From Cryptomeria japonica (taxonomy: Eukaryota > Streptophyta > Pinopsida > Cupressales > Cupressaceae), in contig NC_081414.1 of assembly GCF_030272615.1 (NCBI RefSeq), positions 822,363,896-822,427,895 on the forward strand: DNA of 64,000 bases, given 5' to 3'. A model generated the notes under the pieces. It did not search any database. It saw nothing but the letters and a program-made list of their open reading frames with translations, and was not told the origin of the DNA. Positions 44,259 through 53,820 of the stretch are shown here, piece by piece (the stretch's first letter is position 1; each line of letters opens with the position of its first letter). The translations under genes were made by a program, and so were the position numbers.

Positions 44259-46865
44259 CTAAACTTGTGGTGGATCATCAAAATCAAGCCTCTTCGATGT
44301 TGTACGTGGCTCTGTAGATGGCTACAAAACCACAATTCAAAAGCCAAGTTAGAATTCTTTTGTAGAAAATAGTTCACAATTAACAACATAACTATTCATT
44401 TAACTTTAATTCCTTTGCAATTGAAATGTAGATTACCTCATCGGCTGATCTAGGAGCTAATGTCTTTGCTCTCCTCTCCTTGTCAGTCTTAGGAGTTTTC
44501 TTTAAGACATACTTAAATGGATCCACATTATGGCGGTACCGCGAAGGGGTCTGTTGTAGATTAAATGTACAATTAATACAATGTACTAACATAAATATAT
44601 AAAAAACACTTAAAAGCTATAATATAGAGAACAATGATGTACCTATGCCTGAGATGCTTCTCTAATGGACTGAGGATGGCTCACCATCGATGTAGAAACT
44701 ATCGCTATTACCTATACAAAAAATGTTCAAAGATTAAATACAATTAATATAATGATAAGTATTTAAGTTTAAAAGAAATTAATTTTACATATCAAACAAA
44801 AGTGTACCAGATCCTAAGATGCTTCTCCAGTGCAAGGAGGAGGATTCACCATTGATGAAATAGGTATGGATATTTCCTGTATGAAAAAAGTATAAGATTA
44901 TAATATATCACAAGTTCACATGTACGTATGCATATAATCATGAAATCAAGAAAATAAAGTGGAGATACATACCTTTGCCCTCTCTTGATCCATGGGCGAA
45001 TTAGGTGCATTCAACAAATCCACAAAGCTCAATGGCCATTGTACATGTAAAATAGACAAAAAACACTAATCAATCTACAAACCCCAACTAATACTTGATT
45101 TCAACATTTCCAAACAATTGTACAACTAAAAATGTGTTCAATTACCTTCTTCCCATGTTTTGGAGTCTTCAAGGAATTCTTTTTCTTAGGACGAGCCCTA
45201 GATGCGGAGGGGTACTCTAAAAAAATAAAATTAACATGAGATATTAGTACAGATAATAAATTAAACATAATTTTAAAAATTTTAAATGAAATGACTTGCA
45301 TATTCCATCAAAACAATACATAAAAAGGGTTGCACAAAATATGATACCATATAGCCTTGTAGGCCAAAATCGATCGTTGAGAGTGTGATGTCATCAATGT
45401 GGGACATTTCATCCCCTGTCAACACCTGCAAACCAGAAATTGGACCAAGCATTAAACATAGTTAGTATATCTTGTATTTTTTTGAATTCAAAGTGTACTA
45501 TTCTATTTTAACATGTTACAAAAATTTATACCTTAGGCATCGAAGTTGCAGCTATAGTAACTAGGGGAGGTGTATGGGATGCCGTTACTGCATCTTGAAA
45601 TCCATATTATTTGTCTCAATTTAAATCGATGTATAAATGAAAATTCACTTATGTAATTACAAATTTAAAGTGACTGATAAATAAAATGCTATGAATTCAA
45701 ATCAACACACCTGTGTTTGTGGCTCATGGGAAAGCACCATGTCCATCAACTCATCTGTCAGCGCGACATCCTCAACCATGTGGGCCTAACATCTACAACC
45801 AAAAATCATGCACAAAAGAGATGAGGATCTATCTGCACAGGCTGCACGAATCCCCCAACAACTGACACACATATGCTAGATGGGCTCTCTATCACCCTTT
45901 AATGGCTCATCATCCAATACAATAGGGTGTGATAATGATGTCCCATGTTGGGTGATGGCACCAGTCAATGTTGTGGCCACCTGAAGAGTCTGTAGCTCCA
46001 TTGACTCTTTCAGCTCTACTGGGAAAACCTGATGCACCTTGGGTTTGGTGCTAGGGGAAGGCGACTCTCCGTGGGTAATCGCCTATAGGCTCCAGGTCTA
46101 TCTTGGGTAGAGCCACCTCCTCTACCATGGAACTCTCTCATGTCAAAATAGTTTGGGCGCACATTGTGCACAAAATCACAATATATTTCTCAAAAAATAT
46201 AATGGCACCTCATAATTATTACAAGGTGGATCATCAAAGACCATCCACCACCTCTGCCAAAAAAGATTCTTCATCTACACATTGGTACACCAATGTATGA
46301 GAAACCTCTTTGCACTAAGAGGTAATAATTGACCAGTTTTGGGATCAATGAAAAGGGCACATATTTGTTGTTTAGTAATATTTTTGTTTTTTACTCCATC
46401 ATATGATAGCCCATCGACATAGAATTGATGACACCTATCCCTAAACCTTCTCCATTTGGTAATTTATGTAGAAACAACTATGGCACCACTAGATAATATT
46501 TCTAGACTAGTGGTGAGGGATTGATGATGGTCAAGTTCAAAAGTTTTCAATTTAACAATCAGTCTATTGATTTTAGACGTATTTTGTCCTAACTTATTAA
46601 TTAATTGCTCCTGTGTTTCGGGTGTGTGGTCAAAAGGAGGAATTGGGGGTTGTTCTTGTGTTTTTTCAAGAGGTGCAATTGGTTGTTCTTGTGGGTTTTT
46701 CAAGAGGTGCATTTGGTTGTTCTTGTTCTGGATTAGAAGAATCTGGTTTTTGAAACAAAAATGAAAAAACCTAATCAAAATTAATGAAATTAAATTCAAA
46801 ATGTAAAACAAATCGAATAAATGGGAAAGAAAGACAAAAATAAACAATAACTAACCTTGATCCAT
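44259..46865 (-). pseudogene. DNA-T second gene: multi-exon, unknown function
   Basis: On the minus strand a start exon 46865-46856 (Met-Asp-Gln) ends in G|GTTAGT. The acceptor AAAACCAG opens exon 2 at 46742, which encodes a Gln/Pro/Glu repeat segment (NAPLEKP, IAPLEKTQEQPPIPPFDH), then a helical part (LINKLGQNTSKINRLIVKLK), and after a stop RFRDRCHQFYVDGLSYDGVK and KQQICALFIDPKTGQLLPLS. Small exons with GT/AG borders follow: 45792-45711, about 45594-45532, 45425-45348, 45216-45146, about 45025-44971, about 44880-44820, about 44705-44645, 44550-44437 and 44321-44259 (ends RLDFDDPPQV then stop). Exons near 44850 and 44680 encode similar peptides (SSMVNPPPCTGEAS, STSMVSHPQSIREAS), so an exon has duplicated. 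A frameshift and stops are present. No family recognised; position suggests a transposition accessory protein (inference). Confidence 0.5.
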
Positions 46866-46989
46866 AGCTTGGAGGATAAATCTAGCACACCATTCGTGGT
46901 TTAGGAGAGGAAATGGAAAAAAATTTGAAGTAAAAAACACATTATACAAGGGTAAATGAGACCTGGTTTTTTTTTAAAACTTTTTTTAC

Positions 46990-47205
46990 TAGGCACCACG
47001 TACGCGGTTATATTTGGATTAGTAGTGCGTATGCGCTCATTTTCCTATGAGCAGTGTGTACGCACTCATTTTCCTAGGTGTAGCGTGTATGCGCTCATTT
47101 TACTAAAAGCAGTGCATACGTGGTACCTTCTCTAGGCTCAGGAAGAACAAACCTAAGCGCGTACGTGAGAATTTCAGATTTTAAAACTGCGTACGTGCTA
47201 CTTGT
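46990..47205 (-). repeat. DNA-T right subterminal motif array
   Basis: Seven copies of the left-end motif, now inverted: ACCACGTACGCGG (46996), GTGCGTATGCGCTC (47025), GTGTACGCACTC (about 47056), GCGTGTATGCGCTC (about 47083), GTGCATACGTGGTACC (about 47112), GCGCGTACGTGAG (about 47157) and GCGTACGTGCTACTTG (about 47189). They are often separated by ATTTTCCTA or ATTTTACTA. Confidence 0.8.
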
Positions 47206-47226
47206 TTTTCCATGTTTTTTTGGGTG

Positions 47227-47281
47227 GTGTCCACTTTTTTGACCACCATCTTTGTGCACATACCCATAAGAGAAAACCCAC
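47227..47281 (-). repeat. DNA-T right terminal inverted repeat
   Basis: Inverted match of 26732-26796; perfect core 47236-47265. Confidence 0.85.
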
Positions 47282-47967
47282 TATTAAAAGTTGTTTAGAG
47301 ATATAATATTTAGAATTATGGGTTTATACATTTTTACAAAATTTTCAATAGTTTATATTAAAAATATTATGTCAAAAACAAACATTTTTAATTTGGTCAA
47401 CTACTGTGCATTAATGTTGTTCGGTATTCTATTATTATCCATATGGTTTGTCCTATGTGTTGTTTGTTTTAACTTTTTATTACTTGTTAGTCTATTTTGA
47501 TAATATTAATTATTTTGTTTGTGTTTTCTTGAAACCAAGAATGCACAGTTCTTCATCATACTTTCATTTATAAATGCATGATTCAAAGTTCAATATAATA
47601 AATAGGAGTTTCATGCTCTTAATATGGTATTCAAAGCTAGCTTATTCTCTTCACCTATTATTTAGTAACTAGGAGATAATATTGGTACTATGGATGCCCT
47701 GAATCTTTTAGTAGAATGAGTGACTGACAAAGTAAGTAACAGAGAAGGCATGGTGATTTGATGAACTATATGTAGGTTATTTAGAGGCAACACAATCTAT
47801 CTAAACAAAGCCACTTGGAGAATGAAATAAAGCCAAACATAAAAAAATGTTGTATAAACATTAAAACCCTAGATAATATTGAATGTATAATTAGAATGAG
47901 GCATGATCAAGAGACTGCTAGGCCAAAAATATTTGTGTATTGTAAAATACTAGGTAGCCCTCCATCT
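47282..47967. other. Anonymous DNA between DNA-T and the hexamer microsatellite
   Basis: Contains TGGTATTCAAAGC near 47625, a poor primer-site lookalike, and short broken frames. Possibly an eroded LTR-element leader, but no LTR could be matched. Confidence 0.3.
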
Positions 47968-48172
47968 TATACATATACATATACATATACATATGTGTAT
48001 ACGTACATATCTTATATACATACATTCATACATACATGTATGTATGTATGTATGTATGTATGTGTGTGTGTGTGCACACACACATATATACCTATATACA
48101 TATATGTATACACATATACATATATATACATATATACATATACATATATGTATATGTGTATGTGTATGTATA

Positions 48173-48239
<67 letters not shown>

Positions 48240-48241
48240 GT
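47968..48241 (+). repeat. Hexamer microsatellite, left part (TACATA/TGTATG)n
   Basis: (ATACAT)n, (TGTA)n and then a pure (TGTATG)n run to 48241, continued after CopD at 57194. Confidence 0.95.
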
Positions 48242-49828
48242 TGTTGGCAATTTGGCATTAAGTTGTCATGGATGTCAACCGGTTTAGGTAGGTAACAGGT
48301 AAGTAAGAAATGGTGACAGGGATAAGAAGATCCAGATAGAAGAACTGATACTAGTAAATGTGACTTGTGACATCTAACTGTGAAGAAGAGTTACCGATAA
48401 GGCATAAACCGGGATGAAGGTTATTTGTATATTATGAAGGCACAACAATCGGTAAACAGGACAAAGGGGATGTTTGATGGTCATACTGGTAACATAAACT
48501 GAATTGGTAGTCAACCTTGGTTGACAAAGTATGTCAAATCGATATAGGAATATAGGCAAAGGTGGATGTCGATGAGCATGATAGTTGGATGCCATGTGGA
48601 GTTATTGCACAGGTCAATGGAGTGTGCATTGACGCAACAATATGTGAGCATGTCATCTTTAATGAGGAACCAGCAAGTCACATTGGATGCCAGAAGAATG
48701 CAGCTCAAGGAAGGCAAGCTAGAAAAGAAGCTATGCCGATTCTTCAAGAAGATTTGATATTCGTACCTGTTAGGTGAAGGGAACAACAAAGCCATTAATG
48801 GCAAGTGGCAGAGAAAAGCAGAAAAACATGGTGCAGACCTCCTGAATTAGAAAATGCACATTGGATTGCACATCTCTGCAGGTAATTGATCGATATCATC
48901 AAGATCCTATCCTTAAAAGGAAGACCAAATAAAATCATCTTCAGGTCAAGTTGAAGAAGGTAAACCTAACATGACAGTGTTTGAATGCATTCTTGGTGGG
49001 AATCCATGAATATAAATACATGAGCTCAAGACAAAAAGGATTGATGCTCGAAGAGGAGAAGAAGATTGAAGAGAGCTAGAGTGCAGAGTAGAATCATCTC
49101 ACTTAGTATTTATTCCAAGAAAGTTGTAGAGTGAGTCATCAAGCAAACCGGTGAGAGAGGGTATAACTAACAGTCATTGAATACTAGTATAACTGCAGCT
49201 AGTTTCAATAGTTGAGAAAACCAGTGAGGTGTGGCAAAGAAATAAGGCATCCAAGGGTGATATAGTGAGTTGTGAGACTATGAGAGAGTGAGAGAAGAGA
49301 GGCCAAGAATCAGAGAGAGTTATCTCACAACCGACAGTGTGAGATCCAGTAAAGAAGAGAAGTCTGTCAACCGACAGTAACATATTTGATCAACAGTTGT
49401 AGAATTCATTTTACAACAAGAAGCCATAACTGTATCTAAATTGTATTTTCAGTATACATCACCAAGTTGGAGCTTGGTGCAGGGGTTGGTGTTCCTTGGG
49501 TTTGTGCCCTAAATTAGTAGGGTTTGGTTCTCCTTGGTTTGGTGCCCTAAATCTTTGTAATTCAGTGTTTTACTTGAGAGGCTAGATTGGAGAAGTAGTC
49601 TCTACCAGCATTTCTCACTGAGGTTTTTCCCATATTGGGTTTTCCTCATACATTTGGTGTTGTGGGTTGCATTTGTGTGATTGTCTTCTTTGGTCTCATC
49701 CTTTTCTTTACTGGTTTGTTTGTTTAAGTACTTAAGGTAATAACCAGTATTATGAAGTTGCCTTAAAAGTGAAAAGAGTTTAGGAACCATTGATTCACCC
49801 CCCTCTCAGTGGTACTCTTTGTTCAACA
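48242..49828 (+). repeat. CopD 5' LTR (1,587 bp)
   Basis: TGTTGGCAAT...TTCAACA. Matches 55644-57193, with about 40 bp extra around 49495-49535 from a local duplication of a TAAAT/TGGTT-rich phrase. Confidence 0.9.
49011..49018 (+). promoter_or_regulatory. Putative TATA box in CopD 5' LTR
   Basis: TATAAATA preceded by CCATGAA; the identical context is in the 3' LTR at 56415-56422. Confidence 0.5.
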
Positions 49829-49830
49829 AT

Positions 49831-49841
49831 TGGTATCAGAG
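49831..49841 (+). promoter_or_regulatory. CopD primer binding site
   Basis: TGGTATCAGAG, two bases after the LTR. Confidence 0.85.
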
Positions 49842-49894
49842 ACTAGGTTATTGGTTATTTATAAAACTTGGGTAGATTCTGGACTTAGAACACA

Positions 49895-50551
49895 TTGAAA
49901 ATAAATGAGTCTTCTTCCTCAAAAGCCCCCATGTTTGATGGATCCAACAATGCCTTTTGGAGCACAAGAATGGAGACCTATATTTCCTCCCTTGGTTTTG
50001 ATGTGTGGATGTCTGTCAAGAGTGGGTATGTTGTCCCTAGTGTTCCTCCCACTGATCCAGATGCCAAGAATGAGTATGAGAAAAATGCAAAGGCCAAACA
50101 TGCTTTCTTGAGCAGATTGTCTGATAATGAGTTTGCCAAGGTCATGTACTATGCATCTGCAAAGGAGACCTAGGATAAAATGCAAAGGTTATTTGAAGGA
50201 GATGCAAAATTCAAAGAGGCCAAGCTACAAGCACTAAGGGGCCAGCTTGATGGAATCAAGATGAAGGATGATGAAAAGATTGCAGACTACCTTCATAGAT
50301 TTAATGAAACTGTGAACAACATCAAGGGACTTGGAGAAGATATTGCAGATGAGATCCTTGTAAAGAAGGTGCTCAGATCTCTTACACCTAAGTATGATAC
50401 AAAGGTGTCTTCCATAGAAGAAGCCAAGGATTTGAAGATCTTTACAATGGATGAGCTATTTGGCTCACTAACAACCTACAAGATGAGAATGACCGATAAT
50501 GCTTCTTTAAGGAAAGAAGTAGTGTTCAACACCACTTCTTCTTCTTCTTAG
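49895..50551 (+). pseudogene. CopD gag, UBN2-type N-terminal half
   Basis: The frame opens at 49895 with a TTG where an ATG is expected; it then reads SSSSKAPMFDGSNNAFWSTR, METYISSLGFDVW. A single TAG at 50171-50173 interrupts, and the same frame continues with MQRLFEGDAKFKEAKLQALR, DEILVKKVLRSLTPKYDTKV and a Ser run before the next stop at 50549. Typical gag of plant Copia elements. Confidence 0.85.
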
Positions 50552-52074
50552 CTACTCATAAAGGATACAATGAAGACTCTGATGCATAGGTAGAAAAATT
50601 TGTTATAAATCTCAAAAGAGGATCTAACAAGTATAAAGAAAAGATACCACTCAAATGTTGCAACTATGATAAGGTTGGACACTTTGCTAGAAAATGTCCT
50701 TACAATAAAACCACTGGATATGAGTCAAGAGAGCTTAGCAAATCTGTTGGAAAAGATAGAGAAAGAAATGTCTACCGGCAAGGAATAAGAGGCTACTAGA
50801 AGCAGAACAACGTCTATACTATTGAGGATGATACTACAGATGAACATAGTGCATCAGAAGATGACTACCATGAGAATGACAAAAAAGTTAATCTCTTTAT
50901 GGCACTTGATGAACTGATTGGTGAAGATGAGGAAGGAGAGTATATTGAGACTGAAGAAGATTTAGAAGGAGAGCTTATAAGTTCTCTTGAGTAACTAAGT
51001 AAAACAAGAAGAGAACCCAAGAAGGTTAAGCATGTTGTTGTAGATGAACAAGGTCTCTTGAAGCTATCCTTGGATGAGTCCAGTCAAGTTATATCTAACT
51101 TGAAATTGCAGCTAGAAGAAGCCAAGAGAATATGTGAAGTTACATCCTCTCATCTAATGAAGAAGGAAAAGGAGCATCAAGATCTAGAAGAAGAAATAGT
51201 GAAGCTCAGATAGGAGCTTGAAGAAAGTAATTAAGAAATAAAAGTAAGGAGAAATATGAAGGTAGTACCGAAGCCTTAGACAAGATGTTAAGCAAACAGA
51301 AGCAATCCAAAGATACCGATGGCTTAGACTTTGAAGAAGGTCAAAGTTCAAACTGCAAAGACACATCTGATAAAGAAATAAAGCTCACCTCTTCAAATGA
51401 AGGTGAAGAAAAGAAGACATTCACTATGGGCAAGGATACCGGTAAAAATACATATGCAAATGTTGTTGGAAATCGCCACACAAACTGACATTTACAAGGA
51501 ATAAACTAGAGGCCACACCCATTGTACCAACATACAAATCTAAGGAGAAATGCAATAGTTAACCATGAAGGATTCACCAGAGTCAACAACATGAAGGGAA
51601 GACCCCTGATAAGGAAACCCTTTGCAAGACAAAGGCAACCTAACTGGTATGTTCCTATCTTTCATGGTTACTATTATCGATGTAATAAATTTGGGCATAA
51701 GATAGTTGACTGTAGATTAACCAATAAGCCATCTATGAGTTATGAAAGTAGAAATCCATTTAATGCACTCTAGTCCATATTAATTTTGTTTGCTATAAAT
51801 GCAATGGATATGGTCATAGGAGTTTTGAATGTAGGAAGAATAAACCGGTGCCCTACAATAATTTTAAAGATTCATCTTTGAATGAAAATGTGTAATGCTA
51901 TAACTGTCAAGGTTTTGGACATATAGAAAAGTTTTGTAAAAATGGAAAGATTAAGAAGAGGAAGACAAATCTTGTCCAAGAACCGTTAGTTGAACCAGAG
52001 CACAAAATAGCAGCTGATAAGAAGAAGGAAACCAAACCGGTATGGGTTGATAAAGAAAAAGAAAAATAAGAATC
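50552..52074 (+). pseudogene. CopD gag C-terminal extension: knuckle, acidic coiled coil, three more knuckles
   Basis: A degenerate knuckle CCNYDKVGHFARKC (second Cys is Tyr) near 50656 is followed by an acidic segment (DDTTDEHSASEDDYHEND), a helical stretch (LKLQLEEAKRICEVTSSHLM) and a Ser/Lys-rich part (51285-51488). Then come knuckles YYRCNKFGHKIVDC (first Cys lost), CYKCNGYGHRSFEC at 51792 and CYNCQGFGHIEKFC at 51896. Stops and shifts separate them. This half resembles the whole gag-like ORF of E1 and E5. Confidence 0.7.
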
Positions 52075-52566
52075 AAGTTTGATAGTGCAGTCTGCCTTAC
52101 ATGCTGAAAGGAAAAATATGTGGGTTGTAGATAGTGACTATTCCAACCACATGACCAGTGACAAAATAAATTTATCAAACTTGAAGGTTGGAATGGTGGT
52201 TCAGTAAGATTTAGAGATAACTCATCCATCAAGATAAAGGGAAGAGGTACTCTAAGTATTGATGGAAAATTGAAGGCACATGATGTATATTATTTGGAAG
52301 ACCTAAAGCACAATCTGTTGATTTTGAGTTAGATGTGTGACAAAGGTTATAAACTAACCTTTGATTCAAGTACTTGCTAGATAAAGAAAGATAGTACCGG
52401 TCAGGTTGTGGTAGAAGGAAAGAGAACATATGGGAATATTTATAATCTAAAGGAATGCTGTGAGTCCCAATGCATGATAAGACAGGTTGATGAAAGTTTG
52501 TTGTGGGACTGAAGATTAGGCCACATAAACTTTGATAACCTAGTTGTAGTAAGCAAAAAGGGGTGT
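52075..52566 (+). pseudogene. CopD protease and pre-integrase region
   Basis: MWVVDSDYSNHMTSDK near 52120-52170 is the protease active-site block with DSG changed to DSD. LSIDGKLKAHDVYY- and LWD-type remnants follow in mixed frames. Confidence 0.65.
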
Positions 52567-53021
52567 GTGAGGAATATTCCACCTATCATCAATCTGGTAA
52601 GCACATTTTGTGATGAATGTGTGAAAAGAAAGAAGACTAAGGTAAGCATCAGGACAAAAGAGCACAACACCTCAAGACTGGTTGAAATTGTGCATATAGA
52701 TCTATGTGGTCCAACTAAGACAAGAGCACTTGTCGGTGAAAGATATTTTATGCTCTTTATTGATGATTACTCAAGAATGACATGGGTCACTTTCCTGCAA
52801 GATAAGTCACAAGATTTTGACAGATTCAAGATCTTTAGGAAGATGGTAGAAAAGGAAAGTGGGTGCAAGCTAAAATGCCTAAGATCAGACTAGGGTGGAG
52901 AGTTCACATCAAATAAATTTAAAGATTATTGTTAAATTTAATGGAATTAGAAGGAAATAATCAGCCCCTAGGACACCACAACAAAATGGAGTGGTAGAGA
53001 GGAAGAATAGGATAGTCAAGG

Positions 53022-53156
53022 TGTTGGTGTTGGAAGTAAGCCACACCCGAACTGACGATGGACTGGTCCAAGAGAGGCCAGTAGATCAATGGTAGAGCAC
53101 TCTAGCAGTGTATGGAAGGTCCTAGGTTCGAGTCCTAGTTGGTCCATGTCTCGACA
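53022..53156 (+). repeat. TRIM-t 5' LTR (135 bp)
   Basis: Holds a tRNA-like segment at 53075-53146; differs from the 3' LTR at scattered positions. Confidence 0.93.
53075..53146 (+). tRNA. tRNA-like segment in TRIM-t 5' LTR (not a functional tRNA gene)
   Basis: 72 nt with 7-bp acceptor arms AGGCCAG / TTGGTCC (imperfect), D-arm-like GATCAATGGTAGAGC, B box GGTTCGAGTCC in a T-arm CTAGG...CCTAG and a final A. The anticodon stem is poor. Confidence 0.55.
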
Positions 53157-53219
53157 TGGTATCAGAGCCAAGTCCAGGCTAGGAGTCCCAAGCACACGAG
53201 AGGTGTGGCTTAAGTGGGA
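53157..53219 (+). other. TRIM-t internal region: primer site and polypurine tract
   Basis: 53157-53169 is TGGTATCAGAGCC (iMet type, no gap to the LTR); 53212-53219 is AAGTGGGA. Nothing else but about 40 bp of linker. Confidence 0.9.
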
Positions 53220-53353
53220 TGTTGGTGTTGGAAATAAGCCACACTCGGACCAATGATGGACTAGTCTAGCAGGGCCAGTAGCTCAATGGTAGAGCACTCC
53301 AATAGTGTATGGAAGGTCCTAGGTTCGATTCCTAGCTGGTCCATGTCTCAACA
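53220..53353 (+). repeat. TRIM-t 3' LTR (134 bp)
   Basis: Holds the better-preserved tRNA-like segment (53272-53343). Followed by target copy CAAGG. Confidence 0.93.
53272..53343 (+). tRNA. tRNA-like segment in TRIM-t 3' LTR (not a functional tRNA gene)
   Basis: Acceptor arms GGGCCAG / CTGGTCC pair with one G-U, D arm GCTCAATGGTAGAGC, T arm CTAGG TTCGATT CCTAG, then A. The A-box-like TAGCTCAATGG and perfect B box GGTTCGATTCC would fit an internal RNA polymerase III promoter. The anticodon stem (around CTCCA...TGGAA) has mismatches, so tRNA function is unlikely. Confidence 0.6.
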
Positions 53354-53820
53354 CAAGGAAATGGCCAAAACCAAGTTAAATGAGGCCAGTTTGCCAGACA
53401 CATATTGGAAGGAAGCTATTCATACTGCTACATATACTTTGAACTGGGTTCAATTAAGAACAAACAACAAAATGACACCTAATGAGTTGTGGTATAACCG
53501 GAAGCCATCAGTCAAATAGTTCAAAATATTTGGAAGTAAGTGTTTTATCGAAAGAGATGGATGGTCTAAGTAGTTTTGAATCAAAGAGTGATGAAGGAAT
53601 CTTCCTTGGTTACTCATCCAATATCAAGGCCTACAAATGCTACAACAAAAGACTAAGAAGAGCCATTGAGAGTGCACATGTAAAATTTGATGAGGATATG
53701 CACAAAGGAAGTCCACCATAGGTAAATCGGTATGATGATTTCGATGATGAAGGCAATGAAGCTCAGTCAGACAATGATCTAGAAGATGCATCCAAGAAGG
53801 CTCCCAATCAATATGTGTAG

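Larger units (their letters stand above)
26732..47281. mobile_element. DNA-T: large DNA transposon with transposase-like gene and a second gene
   Basis: The ends are inverted repeats. A 30-bp core is identical at 26748-26777 and, inverted, at 47236-47265 (begins GGGTATGTGCACAAAGATGG), with weaker similarity out to GTGGG at 26732 / CCCAC at 47281. Inside both ends lie arrays of GCGYATACGTGG-like motifs in mirrored orientation. A transposase-like gene reads inward from the left and a multi-exon gene reads inward from the right. CopC (7.65 kb) is a later insertion, so the original element was about 12.9 kb. No convincing target duplication is visible, which leaves the exact edges and superfamily open. 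Confidence 0.75.
53022..53353 (+). mobile_element. TRIM-t: complete miniature LTR element with tRNA-like LTRs
   Basis: 332 bp. Two LTRs (53022-53156 and 53220-53353) both begin TGTTGGTGTTGGAA and end TCTCGACA / TCTCAACA. A primer binding site TGGTATCAGAGCC (53157-53169) abuts the first LTR and a purine-rich AAGTGGGA (53212-53219) abuts the second. Target duplication CAAGG is perfect (53017-53021 and 53354-53358). The 63-bp interior cannot code. These are the hallmarks of TRIMs, which move using other elements' proteins (known for TRIMs generally). Confidence 0.95.
52567..53820 (+). pseudogene. CopD integrase, interrupted by TRIM-t
   Basis: 52567-52893: STFCDECVKRKKTKVSIRTK (zinc region), HIDLCGPTKTRALV and FMLFIDDYSRM with catalytic Asp residues, KCLRSD then a stop. 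RTPQQNGVVERKNRIVK (catalytic Glu) reaches 53021, where TRIM-t begins. After TRIM-t, from 53359, the domain resumes with MAKTKLNEASLPDTYWKEAI, TATYTLNWVQL, MTPNELWYNRKPSVK, then after a shift GIFLGYSSNIKAYKC and FDEDMHKGSPP. Confidence 0.8.

Noticed and set aside
26724-47290. TTAA or 8-9 bp target duplication for DNA-T
   Set aside because: TTAA occurs at the right flank (47284-47287) but not on the left; 8- and 9-bp flanks do not match.
47620-47640. TGGTATTCAAAGC as another LTR primer site
   Set aside because: One inserted base and no LTR pair around it.
47815-48295. Cys/Met- and His/Thr-repeat frames
   Set aside because: Products of the (TGTATG)n repeat; the same applies at 57160-57400.
53075-53343. 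Genuine tRNA genes or a SINE
   Set aside because: Both copies are in the same position of flanking LTRs of a TRIM with its own target duplication, and the anticodon stems are imperfect.
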